Source of the DNA: JBJENW01 sp051880395
GTDB lineage: Bacteria > Bacillota > Clostridia > Lachnospirales > Lachnospiraceae
Assembly (NCBI GenBank): GCA_051880395.1
Contig: JBJENW010000039.1
Span: 1 to 24,370, forward strand
DNA: 24,370 bases
Direction: 5' to 3'
Shown in pieces: positions 13,550-22,202 of this stretch; the first letter of the stretch is position 1; each line of letters begins with the position of its first letter. The position numbers and the translations under genes are program-made. The notes beneath the pieces are model-generated. The model did not search any database, was not told where the DNA came from, and saw nothing but the letters and a program-made list of their open reading frames with translations.

Positions 13550-15361
13550 ATGGGAAAAAAAGAAAAGAAAAAAAGTACGTTTTCTCTGGCTGTCGGCAGG
13601 ATGTTCGGAAAAAAGACGGAGAATCGTGATATTTTTGAAGAAGAAATTGTAAGAACACCGTTTCGGACCATATGTCATAATTTTTATGAAAATAAACTGG
13701 CAATGGGAAGCCTGATCTTATTTTTGTTGATCTTTTTAACGGTATTGATCGGGCCGGTGTTTGTGCCGATCGACTTAAGCGATCAGGAAGAAACACAGAC
13801 CAACGTAGCTTTAGGGTTTGATTTAATGAAGTATCCGAAGGGATTAGAGGGAAATGTAAAACAGATTTCCGTTGGTTCCACATTCAGTGTGGGCTTAGAT
13901 AACGACGGAAAAGTCTATGTTTGGGGAAAAACAAAGCGCAGTAAAGTCATTGATCTGGCGGATATTCCAGAAAATATTGGAAAGGTTGTCGCAATTTCAG
14001 CCGGATATGACCATATTATGGCACTGAATGACAACGGAAAAGTCATTTGTTGGGGAAATGACAGACTTGCACAGGTAACTGTGCCGCGGGATATTTATCG
14101 TGCAGGAAAAATTGTTCAAGTGTGTGCAGGATATCAGCTTTCTGCTGTAGTAACAGAAAATGGAAAAGTGTTTACCTGGGGAAATGAAAACTTAAATGAT
14201 ATTAAGACAAGTGAAAAAACCGGGCAGGGCACGATCAAAAAGATTGTTTATACAAATAATACACTAATGGGATTAAAGGAAGACGGAACCGTGACACATA
14301 TGGGAAGACAGGATTGTTATGTATCGCAGATTCCGGATGGATTGAACGAGGTAACAGATATTGCTGCAACATCAAACAGCATGGCAGCGGTAAAAAAAGA
14401 CGGAACAATTGTTACCTGGGGGGCAAAAAAATATGGGGAAGATAAAGTGCCAAAAATCGATGGAACGATAAAAACGATTTTAGGCGGAAGATTCCATTAT
14501 ACCGTTTTGACAGAGGATGGAAAGTTATATGGCTGGGGAAAAAACAATTATCATCAGACCGATATACCGAAAATCGGAAATGAGGTAGAAGAAGTTTATA
14601 GCGGATACTACCAGAATTATGCGATCACAAAAAGCGGAGACATCAAAACATGGGGATTAAAAGGCTATCTGATGGGAAGCGATGATCTTGGAAGAGATGT
14701 GTTTGCCAGGTTGTTAAACGGTGGACGAATGACAATGACAATCGGAGCGGTTTCTGTGATCCTTTCTACGCTCATCGGTATTATTGTCGGTGGTGTGTCA
14801 GGATTTTTCGGCGGCTGGGTGGATCTTTTACTGCAACGTCTGACCGAATTGGTTTCTTCGTTGCCGTTCCTTCCATTGGCGATGATCTTAACAACGATCA
14901 TTGGAAATAAATTATCAGATAATGCAAGAATTTTTATGATCATGGTGATTTTAGGTTTGTTGAGCTGGCCGTCTCTGGCACGTTTGGTTCGTGCACAGGT
15001 ATTGGCAGAACGAGAAAAAGAGTTTGTCACGGCTGCAAATGCCATGGGTGTGAAAAAAGGCAGCATTGTATTTCGTTATATCATACCGAATGTAATTTCT
15101 GTTATTATTGTGTCTGCGACACTGGACTTTGCCAGCTGTATGCTGATCGAATCATCGCTTTCCTATTTGGGATTCGGTGTAAAGCTGCCGCGTCCGACAT
15201 GGGGAAATATGTTGTATGGATGCGTTAGTTCGGTTGTTATTCAGAACTACTGGTGGCGCTGGGTATTTCCGGCTATTATGCTTAGTATTTGTGTCATCTG
15301 CATTAATACAGTTGGTGACGGTCTGCGTGATGCGATCGATCCAAAATCGAACGAACGTTAG
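13550..15361 (+). CDS. oppC: OppC-type permease with a seven-repeat RCC1-like propeller inserted in its first outer loop
   Basis: A 603-residue permease, about twice the usual OppC length of about 300. Residues 1-50 are cytoplasmic and 51-73 form TM1. Residues 103-369 hold seven RCC1-like repeats. The standard OppC sequence then resumes at MGSDDLGRDVFARLLNGG (375-392), TM2 (about 396-418), the EAA coupling segment EFVTAANAMG (491-500) and the SSLSYLGFGV region (535-544). The reading frame is unbroken and both flanks are intact, so this is a genuine domain insertion. In this family TM1-TM2 faces outside, so the propeller should lie near the OppA docking face. AGGAGG precedes the ATG, and oppB ends 12 nt upstream. 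The permease role is well supported; the propeller's function is unknown. Confidence 0.9.
   Translation: MGKKEKKKSTFSLAVGRMFGKKTENRDIFEEEIVRTPFRTICHNFYENKLAMGSLILFLLIFLTVLIGPVFVPIDLSDQEETQTNVALGFDLMKYPKGLEGNVKQISVGSTFSVGLDNDGKVYVWGKTKRSKVIDLADIPENIGKVVAISAGYDHIMALNDNGKVICWGNDRLAQVTVPRDIYRAGKIVQVCAGYQLSAVVTENGKVFTWGNENLNDIKTSEKTGQGTIKKIVYTNNTLMGLKEDGTVTHMGRQDCYVSQIPDGLNEVTDIAATSNSMAAVKKDGTIVTWGAKKYGEDKVPKIDGTIKTILGGRFHYTVLTEDGKLYGWGKNNYHQTDIPKIGNEVEEVYSGYYQNYAITKSGDIKTWGLKGYLMGSDDLGRDVFARLLNGGRMTMTIGAVSVILSTLIGIIVGGVSGFFGGWVDLLLQRLTELVSSLPFLPLAMILTTIIGNKLSDNARIFMIMVILGLLSWPSLARLVRAQVLAEREKEFVTAANAMGVKKGSIVFRYIIPNVISVIIVSATLDFASCMLIESSLSYLGFGVKLPRPTWGNMLYGCVSSVVIQNYWWRWVFPAIMLSICVICINTVGDGLRDAIDPKSNER
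13856..14656 (+). repeat. Seven RCC1-like repeats within the OppC homologue
   Basis: The repeats start near residues 103, 146, 188, 229, 268, 307 and 346, with a period of 39-43 residues. Each follows the pattern V..IsaG...s..l..dGkv..WG. The WG pair is kept in six repeats (W125, W168, W210, W290, W329, W368); the fourth repeat has MG instead and is the most diverged. Seven repeats match the seven blades of a closed RCC1-type beta-propeller. Confidence 0.85.
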
Positions 15362-15373
15362 GAGGAAAAGCAA

Positions 15374-16354
15374 ATGTCATTATTAGAAGTAAAAGACCTG
15401 CATACATTTTTCCAGACAAAGCGCGGAACGGTCAAAGCAGTCAATGGTGTCTCTTATACAGTGGAAGAAGGACAGACACTTGGAATTGTAGGAGAGAGCG
15501 GAAGTGGAAAAAGTGTATCAGCGATGAGTATTTTAAAACTGTTAGATGGAAACGGCTACATTGACAGTGGGACCATTCATTTTGACGGAAAGGATCTGTC
15601 GCAGGTATCGGTAAAAGATATGTGTAAAATTCGTGGAAATGACATTTCGGTTATTTTTCAGGAACCGATGACCAGCTTAAATCCAATTTTTACCATTGAG
15701 CGTCAGGTATCCGAACCGTTTCAGATTCATCAGGGAATGAGTAAAAAAGAAGCGGCCCAAAAAGCTGTGGAGATGTTAAAAAATGTCCGAATTCCCAATC
15801 CGGAAGCAGTGGCGAAGCAGTATCCGCATCAACTGTCCGGCGGTATGCGTCAGCGAGTCATGATCGCTATGGCGCTGGCGTGTCAGCCGAAACTTCTGAT
15901 TGCAGACGAGCCGACAACCGCTCTGGATGTAACGATTCAGGCGCAGATTTTGAAATTGATGAATGAATTAAAAAAAGAGCACAAAACAGCGATTCTTTTT
16001 ATTACACATGATCTTGGAGTCATCCGGCAGATGGCAGATAATGTGGCGGTTATGTATTGTGGACAAGTAGTAGAATTTGCAAGTATGGAGATGATCTTCG
16101 GGCAGAATTGTTATATGCATCCGTATACAGAAGGTTTGATGTATTCCATCCCACGTCTGGACACACCGGCAGGAACACGTCTGGAAGCGATTCCGGGGGC
16201 AGTGCCGCATCCGTTGGCACTGCCGGAAGGATGCAAATTTGCGCCACGCTGTAAGTATTGTCAGGAAAAGTGCAAAAAACAAGAACCAGAATTAGAAGAA
16301 ATAGAACCGGGACATCAGATTCGTTGTTTTTATCCGGAAAGGGGGAACCGATAA
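15374..16354 (+). CDS. oppD: Oligopeptide ABC transporter ATPase, OppD type
   Basis: A 326-residue cytoplasmic ATPase of the peptide transporter. It has Walker A GESGSGKS (40-47), Q-loop VIFQEPMTSLNP (93-104), signature LSGGMRQR (154-161), Walker B LLIADE (174-179) and the H-loop FITHDLG. The C-terminal oligopeptide/dipeptide ABC domain ends with a Cys-rich CKFAPRCKYCQEKC segment. This Cys cluster is typical of OppD/DppD proteins, and in some relatives it is reported to hold an iron-sulphur cluster. A GGAGG site precedes the ATG and the gene follows oppC by 12 nt. The length is normal. Confidence 0.95.
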   Translation: MSLLEVKDLHTFFQTKRGTVKAVNGVSYTVEEGQTLGIVGESGSGKSVSAMSILKLLDGNGYIDSGTIHFDGKDLSQVSVKDMCKIRGNDISVIFQEPMTSLNPIFTIERQVSEPFQIHQGMSKKEAAQKAVEMLKNVRIPNPEAVAKQYPHQLSGGMRQRVMIAMALACQPKLLIADEPTTALDVTIQAQILKLMNELKKEHKTAILFITHDLGVIRQMADNVAVMYCGQVVEFASMEMIFGQNCYMHPYTEGLMYSIPRLDTPAGTRLEAIPGAVPHPLALPEGCKFAPRCKYCQEKCKKQEPELEEIEPGHQIRCFYPERGNR

Positions 16355-17350
16355 ATGGCAGAGCAGAAGAAATTACTTTCCATCAAAAATCTGAAACAGT
16401 ATTTCCCCGTAGGAAAGAAAGGATTTCGGAAAGAACAAGAATATGTACGTGCAAATGATGATATCAGTCTGGATATTTATGCAGGAGAAACATTTGGCTT
16501 AGTAGGAGAAAGTGGATGTGGAAAATCGACATTTGGACGGACGATTTTACAATTATATAAACAGACGGCTGGAGAAACAATTTACTATGGAAGAAAAGAA
16601 GAAGGAGAAAATCTGACACAGTTATCGAGTGAGGAAATGAGAAAGTTGCGTTGTGATCTGCAGCTGATCTTTCAGGATCCGTATTCTTCATTGAATCCGC
16701 GTATGACAGTCGGACAGATCATAGAAGAAGGCCTTTTGGCACATGGAATGTTTAAGCGTGGCGATAAAGACTTGCAGCCGTATGTCTTAGATGTTATGAA
16801 AAAATGTGGTCTTGCACCATATTTTATCAACCGTTATCCACATCAGTTTTCTGGTGGACAGCGTCAGAGAATCGGAATTGCCCGTTCACTGGCGGTCAAA
16901 CCGAAGTTTGTGGTATGTGATGAAGCAGTATCTGCTTTGGATGTTTCGATTCAGTCACAGATCGTTAATCTGCTTTTAGATTTAAAAGAGCAGGAACAGC
17001 TAACCTATTTGTTTATTTCACACGACTTATCGGTTGTAAAATATATCAGTGATCGTGTCGGTGTCATGTATTTAGGGAATATGATGGAAATCAGTCCGAC
17101 GCAGCAATTGTTTGCGCATCCGTATCATCCATATACGGAAGCATTGCTTTCTGCGATTCCGACAACCGATCTGGAACAAAAAGAGCAGATCATTTTGGAA
17201 GGTGACATTCCGAGTCCGATTCATCCGCCAAAGGGATGTAAATTTCATACGCGTTGTAAGTATTGTACAGAGATTTGTAAAGAAAAAGCGCCTGAAATGC
17301 AGCAGGTAGAGCCGGGACATTTCGTGGCATGTCATCATGCGTTGAAATAA
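16355..17350 (+). CDS. oppF: Oligopeptide ABC transporter ATPase, OppF type
   Basis: A 331-residue second ATPase, expected to form a heterodimer with the OppD homologue. It has Walker A GESGCGKS (51-58), Q-loop LIFQDPYSSLNPR (104-116), signature FSGGQRQR (165-172), Walker B FVVCDE (185-190), a D-loop SALDVS and the H-loop FISHDLS. The C-terminal domain again carries a Cys pattern (CKFHTRCKYCTEIC). The ATG follows the oppD stop codon with no gap, which points to translational coupling. An AAGGGGG ribosome binding site lies within the end of oppD. Confidence 0.95.
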   Translation: MAEQKKLLSIKNLKQYFPVGKKGFRKEQEYVRANDDISLDIYAGETFGLVGESGCGKSTFGRTILQLYKQTAGETIYYGRKEEGENLTQLSSEEMRKLRCDLQLIFQDPYSSLNPRMTVGQIIEEGLLAHGMFKRGDKDLQPYVLDVMKKCGLAPYFINRYPHQFSGGQRQRIGIARSLAVKPKFVVCDEAVSALDVSIQSQIVNLLLDLKEQEQLTYLFISHDLSVVKYISDRVGVMYLGNMMEISPTQQLFAHPYHPYTEALLSAIPTTDLEQKEQIILEGDIPSPIHPPKGCKFHTRCKYCTEICKEKAPEMQQVEPGHFVACHHALK

Positions 17351-17358
17351 GGAGATAG

Positions 17359-17544
17359 ATGTATATGTTGTTTCAGAAAAAAATAGAGCGATTGCTTTCA
17401 AAAAAGGAACCGGAAGAAACACCGGAACCATTAGAAAAAGGGGACAGGCTTGCACTGTTCCTTTCTGCGTGTATTGTATTTGTACCGGCAATTCTTCTTA
17501 CATTAGGAGGACTTGCATTGATTTCCTATTTGTTTTTCTGCTAA
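17359..17544 (+). CDS. Small membrane protein at the end of the opp operon
   Basis: A 61-residue protein (59 if it starts at the second ATG, 17365, which lies at a better distance from the AAGGAG site at 17349-17354). The N-terminal half is charged, with a KEPEETPEPLEKGD stretch. The C-terminal half is one hydrophobic helix (about 33-60, LFLSACIVFVPAILLTLGGLALISYLF) ending in FFC. It starts 8 nt after oppF, so it is in the same operon. I do not recognise a family. It could be an accessory subunit of the transporter or an unrelated small membrane protein. Confidence 0.6.
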   Translation: MYMLFQKKIERLLSKKEPEETPEPLEKGDRLALFLSACIVFVPAILLTLGGLALISYLFFC

Positions 17545-17560
17545 AAAGTTGCGCTTTTAG

Positions 17561-17589
17561 TTGACGTTCAAAACAAGGAACGGTATAAT
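17561..17589 (+). promoter_or_regulatory. Strong sigma-A promoter of the SH3b membrane protein gene
   Basis: TTGACG (17561-17566), an exact 17-nt spacer and TATAAT (17584-17589). A small inverted repeat CTAAAA-N8-TTTTAG (17541-17560) abuts the -35 box. It overlaps the stop codon of the previous gene and may be regulatory or chance. Confidence 0.75.
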
Positions 17590-17653
17590 GGAACGGATTA
17601 AACAGACATTTAAAAAGGACAGAGAAAGCAGAACAGAAAGGAAGTTCCCATAA

Positions 17654-19228
17654 ATGAAAAACAGAATCATAAGTCAGATGAAAAAGGCGGGAGTGGCAGT
17701 ATCAATGGCAGCCGTATTTTGCCTTGCGATTCCACAGACAGATTTTGCAGCGACTTCTGCCTATGTAGATGTTCGAAGTGCAAACGTGCGGCAAAAGCCG
17801 GTGGATGGTGAAAATATCACAAGTCTGCCACAGGGCACCTATGTGTCAGTTCAAGAGACGCAGCAGGGCTCCGATGGTCAGTCATGGAGTAAAATTCAGT
17901 TTACCAATCAAGGAAAACAGATTATGGGCTGGGTACGCAGCGACCTGATCATCGATGCGAAAAACGCAGATCAAGAAGCACAAGAGGAAACGCCGGTAAA
18001 TGCAGTGAAGCTGGAGGATACCGCACAGACTGATTCCCCATTAGGGGCAGAGACTTCATCTGCGACGGATGCAGATTCAAGTCAGGCACAGGAAGAAACG
18101 GATGCAGATTCAGCAGATTCTGAGGCAGAAAACAAGATTCAAAACGGAAGCTTAACCTTAGCAATCAGTGAAAATTTTACCGCAGAAGAAGTACCGGTTG
18201 ATTTTTCAAAAGGTGAAGTGAAGTATAAAGGAAAAACCTATCAGGGAGTAACTTATAACAATGGCGAATTAAACGCATTGTATTTGGTAGATGAGCAGAC
18301 AAGCATTGGTTCTTTTTATATTTGTGATGAAAAGAACGATACCATTTATCCATTTGTTCGTGTGACATATGGAGACGGATATTTGATCTTTTTGCAGAAT
18401 CAAGATTCCAATGAACTTCCGACAGGGAGTACAGCGACCATCCTTCCGTTGGAAAATGGAACACAGTTAGAGGCATTCTGGTACTTGGGAAATCAGGAAT
18501 CCAGTGATTTTTATGAAGTCTATGCGATGAACGAAGAAGGAACATGCAGCTGGTATTCTTATGACAATGTCGACAAAACGTGTCAGCGTCTGAATATTCA
18601 GGATAATAGTGAACAGCTGAATAATCTGAATAAGGCATACAACAAATTAAAAGAAAAAAATGAACAGCAGAGGAAATCAGATCATAAGATCATGGCAGGA
18701 ATGATCATTGGTTGTGTATTGTTGTTTTTCCTATTGATCAATGTCTTACTTAGACGGCCTGCGAAGAAAAAAGAAAGTACGCGCGCATATAAGGAGAAAA
18801 AAACAGAAAAAAAGAAACAGCCAAAGAAAATGTCCGAGTCTGACAATAAAGCAGTGGCAGAGGCGGTGGCATCTGCTGTTCAGTCAATTCAAAATGACAC
18901 CATGGAACAGGAAAAGATTGTTTCAGCAGAGACAGATGAACAGGCACGGGATCACTACATGGAAGTGTTAGAAAAAGTGTCAAAAACAGCAGAAACTCAG
19001 CCACAGGCAGAGTTTGCGGCACCGCAGGAGGCAGCAAAAGATAACAAGAAGACAGTTTCGAAAAAAAAGGCAGCTTCTCCAAAGACAAAGCAGCAAGAAA
19101 CTGTAAAAAAAACAATTGCAGCCGAAGCAGCCGAGAGAACAGAAAAAACGGTTCAGGAGCAGCGTGAGGACTTTGAGAAAGTCAATAAAAACGAAGATTT
19201 GGAAATACTGGATCTGAATGATTTATAA
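17654..19228 (+). CDS. SH3b-domain, single-pass membrane protein with a long charged cytoplasmic tail
   Basis: A 524-residue cell-envelope protein. The signal peptide is at 1-33 (AVSMAAVFCLAIPQTDFAA). A bacterial SH3 domain follows at about 35-100 (YVDVRSANVRQKP ... GWVRSDLI). Next come an acidic Ser/Asp/Glu-rich linker (about 103-162), a beta-rich domain of unknown type (about 165-312), a short coiled-coil-like helix (about 315-343), a membrane helix (346-366, IMAGMIIGCVLLFFLLINVLL) and a Lys/Ala/Glu-rich tail of about 155 residues. SH3b domains in secreted proteins often bind peptidoglycan. Here there is no hydrolase domain, so a wall-sensing or scaffolding role is inference. It has its own promoter and is followed by a long hairpin ahead of the gntR-clpC genes. 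Confidence 0.75.
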   Translation: MKNRIISQMKKAGVAVSMAAVFCLAIPQTDFAATSAYVDVRSANVRQKPVDGENITSLPQGTYVSVQETQQGSDGQSWSKIQFTNQGKQIMGWVRSDLIIDAKNADQEAQEETPVNAVKLEDTAQTDSPLGAETSSATDADSSQAQEETDADSADSEAENKIQNGSLTLAISENFTAEEVPVDFSKGEVKYKGKTYQGVTYNNGELNALYLVDEQTSIGSFYICDEKNDTIYPFVRVTYGDGYLIFLQNQDSNELPTGSTATILPLENGTQLEAFWYLGNQESSDFYEVYAMNEEGTCSWYSYDNVDKTCQRLNIQDNSEQLNNLNKAYNKLKEKNEQQRKSDHKIMAGMIIGCVLLFFLLINVLLRRPAKKKESTRAYKEKKTEKKKQPKKMSESDNKAVAEAVASAVQSIQNDTMEQEKIVSAETDEQARDHYMEVLEKVSKTAETQPQAEFAAPQEAAKDNKKTVSKKKAASPKTKQQETVKKTIAAEAAERTEKTVQEQREDFEKVNKNEDLEILDLNDL

Positions 19229-19252
19229 ACCTTATGAGAAAGGAACAAAAGA

Positions 19253-19293
19253 CCGATATTTGTTATAGAGTCGATATAACAAATATCGGTTTT
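19253..19293 (+). terminator. Long perfect inverted repeat: terminator or regulatory hairpin before gntR
   Basis: A perfect 15-bp stem CCGATATTTGTTATA (19253-19267) pairs with TATAACAAATATCGG (19275-19289), with a 7-nt loop and then only TTTTC. The stem is AT-rich and the U run short, which is weak for a terminator. Its position 29 nt ahead of a GntR-type regulator start also fits an autoregulatory operator. Confidence 0.6.
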
Positions 19294-19318
19294 CAAACAA
19301 AGAGAGGAGGCAGTGCAG

Positions 19319-19705
19319 ATGAATTGGCTGATAGAATTGGATTTTAACAGTGGAGAAGCATTGTACCTTCAGGTGAGAAATCAAATCATTCTGGGAATCG
19401 CCACAAATCAGTATCAGATCGGTGATACACTTCCGTCTGTTCGATCACTTGCCGAACAGATCGGTATCAATATGCATACCGTGAATAAAGCGTATCATGT
19501 ACTGAAGGAAGAAGGATTCATCCAATTAGATCGACGAAACGGTGCAGTCATTGCACCAAATGCCGATAAACTGCAGGTTACAGAGGAAATGCGGCAGAGA
19601 TTGCGTGCAGTGATCGCAAGAGCACGCTGCAAACATGTTTCAAAAGAGGAAATACATCATCTTGTAGACGAAATATTTGAGGAATACGAGAAAAATGAAA
19701 AATAA
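19319..19705 (+). CDS. GntR-family (YtrA-type) transcriptional regulator
   Basis: A 128-residue regulator. The N-terminal winged-helix DNA-binding domain (about 8-72) shows the GntR pattern: ALYLQVRNQIILGIATNQYQ, GDTLPSVRSLAEQ, then NMHTVNKAYHVLKEEGFI. It lacks a large effector domain and has only about 55 helical residues after the wing, as in the YtrA subfamily. YtrA members usually control linked ABC transporters; here the linked gene is clpC, 13 nt downstream. The ATG at 19319 lies 8 nt after GGAGG; a GTG two codons earlier is too close to it. It may regulate its own operon through the inverted repeat upstream. The ligand is unknown. Confidence 0.85.
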   Translation: MNWLIELDFNSGEALYLQVRNQIILGIATNQYQIGDTLPSVRSLAEQIGINMHTVNKAYHVLKEEGFIQLDRRNGAVIAPNADKLQVTEEMRQRLRAVIARARCKHVSKEEIHHLVDEIFEEYEKNEK

Positions 19706-19718
19706 CGGAGGATTTGCT

Positions 19719-22172
19719 ATGCAGAAACCCTATACAAAAAAAGCGCAGAAAGCATTGGAATTAGCAGCAAAAACTGCAAAAAGCATGCATCACAATTATG
19801 TTGGAACCGAACATATGCTGGTGGGAATTCGTAAAGAAGGAACGGGAGCAGCCGCAAGAGTACTGGCTGCGATGGGAGTCGATGATGAGAGGATCATTGA
19901 GCTGATCAATGAACTGATCGCACCTGTGGGAACGGTTTCCCTTCTAGATGCGGATGGATATTCCCCGCGTATGCAGAAGGTATTAGAAGAGGCACAACAG
20001 GAAGCAGAGCGTTTTAAAAGCGAAGCGATTGGAACCGAGCACATATTGATCGCGATTCTAAAAGAGTCTGATTGTGCGGCGGCAAGACTGCTTAATACAA
20101 TGGATATCAATGCTCAGAAAGTATACTTAGAACTTTTAAATGCCATGGGAGAAGAGGGCAGTGCATATAAAGATGAATTTCAAAGTAACGGAAAAGTAGG
20201 AAAAAAACGTGGAAATGATGCCGGAACACTGGAACAATATTCCAGAGATCTGACGCAGTTGGCACGAGAAGGAAAATTAGATCCCGTGATCGGACGTGAA
20301 AAAGAAATTTCACGTGTGATACAGATCTTAAGCCGTCGAAATAAAAATAATCCATGCCTGATCGGTGAACCAGGAGTTGGAAAAACGGCGATTGCGGAAG
20401 GTCTGGCACAGAGGATTGTCTCTGGAATTGTTCCGGAAACCGTTCAAAATATGAAAGTGCTGACATTAGATCTATCTGGTATGGTGGCAGGTTCAAAGTA
20501 CAGAGGTGAATTCGAGGAACGAATCAAACGTGTCATTCAGGAAGTAAGACAGTGTGGAAATATCCTGCTGTTTATTGACGAATTACATACGATTATCGGG
20601 GCAGGCGGAGCTGAGGGCGCGATTGATGCGTCAAACATTTTAAAGCCGTCTTTAGCACGAGGAGAGATCCAGATCATCGGTGCGACCACCATCACAGAAT
20701 ACCGTAAATATATTGAAAAAGATGCTGCTTTAGAGCGGCGTTTTCAGCCAGTGACAGTTGAGGAACCGACTTATGAAGAGACAGTAGAGATATTAAAAGG
20801 ATTACGTCCGATGTATGAAAAACATCATCAGGTTACGATCTCGGACGAAGGAATCGAGGCAGCAGTGCGTTATTCCATCCGATATATTAATGATCGTTTT
20901 TTGCCGGATAAAGCGATTGATCTGCTCGACGAAGCGGCGGCAAAAGTGCGTCTTGGTGGATATAAAGAGCCAGATACCATGCGAAAACTAGAGCAGGAGA
21001 TCAAGCAGTATGAAAAACAGATGGAAGAAGCACTGATGGCAAATGAATTTGAAAAAGCGTCTGAATTCCATAAAAAACAGCAGGAAGCAGAAAAGAAACA
21101 GAAAAAACAGGTGGAAAAATTCCAGAAGACGCTTGCAAAGAAAAAACTTGTGGTAGGCGATAATGAAATCGCAGAGATCGTTGCAAGCTGGACAAAAATA
21201 CCGGTAAAAAAATTGACAGAAGGCGAAGGGGAACGTTTGAGAAAATTAGAAACGATTTTACATAAACGTGTCATTGGACAGGAAGAAGCAGTGAACGCTG
21301 TTGCAAAAGCGGTTCGTCGTGGCCGTGTTGGATTAAAGGATCCGAATCGCCCGATCGGTTCTTTCTTGTTTCTCGGTCCGACCGGTGTCGGAAAAACAGA
21401 AATTTCCAAAAGCCTTGCGGAGGCAATCTTTGGCGAAGAACAGGCAATGATTCGAGTAGATATGACAGAGTATATGGAAAAACACAGCGTTTCAAAACTG
21501 ATAGGATCTCCGCCTGGCTATGTCGGATATGAGGAGGGCGGTCAGCTGAGTGAAAAAGTACGTCGCAATCCATATTCTGTCATCTTATTTGACGAGATTG
21601 AAAAAGCACATCCGGATGTCTTTAACATTTTACTTCAGGTATTAGACGATGGGCATATTACAGATGCGCAGGGACGAAAGGTAGATTTTAAGAATACGAT
21701 CATCATCATGACATCAAATGCAGGAGCACAATCAATCGTAGAGCCAAAACGGTTAGGATTTGCTACGACGGATGATGCGAAACAAAACTATGAATACATG
21801 AAGGCCGGTGTCATGGATGAAGTGAAACGAATGTTTAAACCGGAATTTTTAAATCGGATCGATGATATATTAGTATTCCATGCGTTAGAAAAAGCAGATA
21901 TGAAAAAGATTGTTGGATTGATGGCAAAATCACTGGAAGAGCGGTGCAAAAAACAGATGGGCATTTCGTTGATCATCCGCGATTCTGTAAAGACACATAT
22001 TGTAGAGGCTGCGTATGATCCAAAATACGGAGCACGTCCGCTCAGAAGAAAGATTCAGGAGCAGATCGAAGATCCGCTGGCAGATGAAATTCTTTCCGGA
22101 AACGTGAAACGAGGGGATACAGTTGCAGTTGGTATGAGACAGAAAGAAGTACATTTTATGGTAGAAAACTGA
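19719..22172 (+). CDS. clpC: ClpC-type AAA+ unfoldase
   Basis: An 817-residue Hsp100 unfoldase that feeds substrates to the ClpP protease. The Clp_N double repeat is at about 1-145. AAA+ domain 1 has Walker A GEPGVGKT (216-223), Walker B LLFIDE (283-288) and Arg finger RR (340-341). The middle region has a UVR-like helical segment (about 421-456). AAA+ domain 2 has Walker A GPTGVGKT (553-560), Walker B VILFDE (621-626) and sensor-2 GARPLRR (771-777). A ClpP-contact loop LGF (679-681) is present. The ATG at 19719 has GGAGG 7 nt upstream. In Bacillus the order is ctsR-mcsA-mcsB-clpC-radA; here a GntR-type gene takes the upstream place, and radA is still downstream. No CtsR site was recognised upstream. 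Confidence 0.95.
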   Translation: MQKPYTKKAQKALELAAKTAKSMHHNYVGTEHMLVGIRKEGTGAAARVLAAMGVDDERIIELINELIAPVGTVSLLDADGYSPRMQKVLEEAQQEAERFKSEAIGTEHILIAILKESDCAAARLLNTMDINAQKVYLELLNAMGEEGSAYKDEFQSNGKVGKKRGNDAGTLEQYSRDLTQLAREGKLDPVIGREKEISRVIQILSRRNKNNPCLIGEPGVGKTAIAEGLAQRIVSGIVPETVQNMKVLTLDLSGMVAGSKYRGEFEERIKRVIQEVRQCGNILLFIDELHTIIGAGGAEGAIDASNILKPSLARGEIQIIGATTITEYRKYIEKDAALERRFQPVTVEEPTYEETVEILKGLRPMYEKHHQVTISDEGIEAAVRYSIRYINDRFLPDKAIDLLDEAAAKVRLGGYKEPDTMRKLEQEIKQYEKQMEEALMANEFEKASEFHKKQQEAEKKQKKQVEKFQKTLAKKKLVVGDNEIAEIVASWTKIPVKKLTEGEGERLRKLETILHKRVIGQEEAVNAVAKAVRRGRVGLKDPNRPIGSFLFLGPTGVGKTEISKSLAEAIFGEEQAMIRVDMTEYMEKHSVSKLIGSPPGYVGYEEGGQLSEKVRRNPYSVILFDEIEKAHPDVFNILLQVLDDGHITDAQGRKVDFKNTIIIMTSNAGAQSIVEPKRLGFATTDDAKQNYEYMKAGVMDEVKRMFKPEFLNRIDDILVFHALEKADMKKIVGLMAKSLEERCKKQMGISLIIRDSVKTHIVEAAYDPKYGARPLRRKIQEQIEDPLADEILSGNVKRGDTVAVGMRQKEVHFMVEN

Positions 22173-22202
22173 CAATTTTTTCTCGAAAATTGTTGGAAAA
22201 GC

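Noticed and set aside
13550..15361. The RCC1 region as a separate gene, a frameshift product or an assembly chimera
   Set aside because: One uninterrupted frame runs through it, there is no internal start with a ribosome binding site at the repeat boundary, the repeat array is complete, and both halves of the permease are intact and in order.
20870..21409. A 179-residue minus-strand frame within clpC
   Set aside because: It is complementary to the conserved ClpC coding sequence; its Ser/Phe-rich composition is typical of an antisense shadow.
22173..22192. Hairpin CAATTTT/AAAATTG right after clpC as a terminator
   Set aside because: The stem is short and almost entirely A-T, and no T run follows it.
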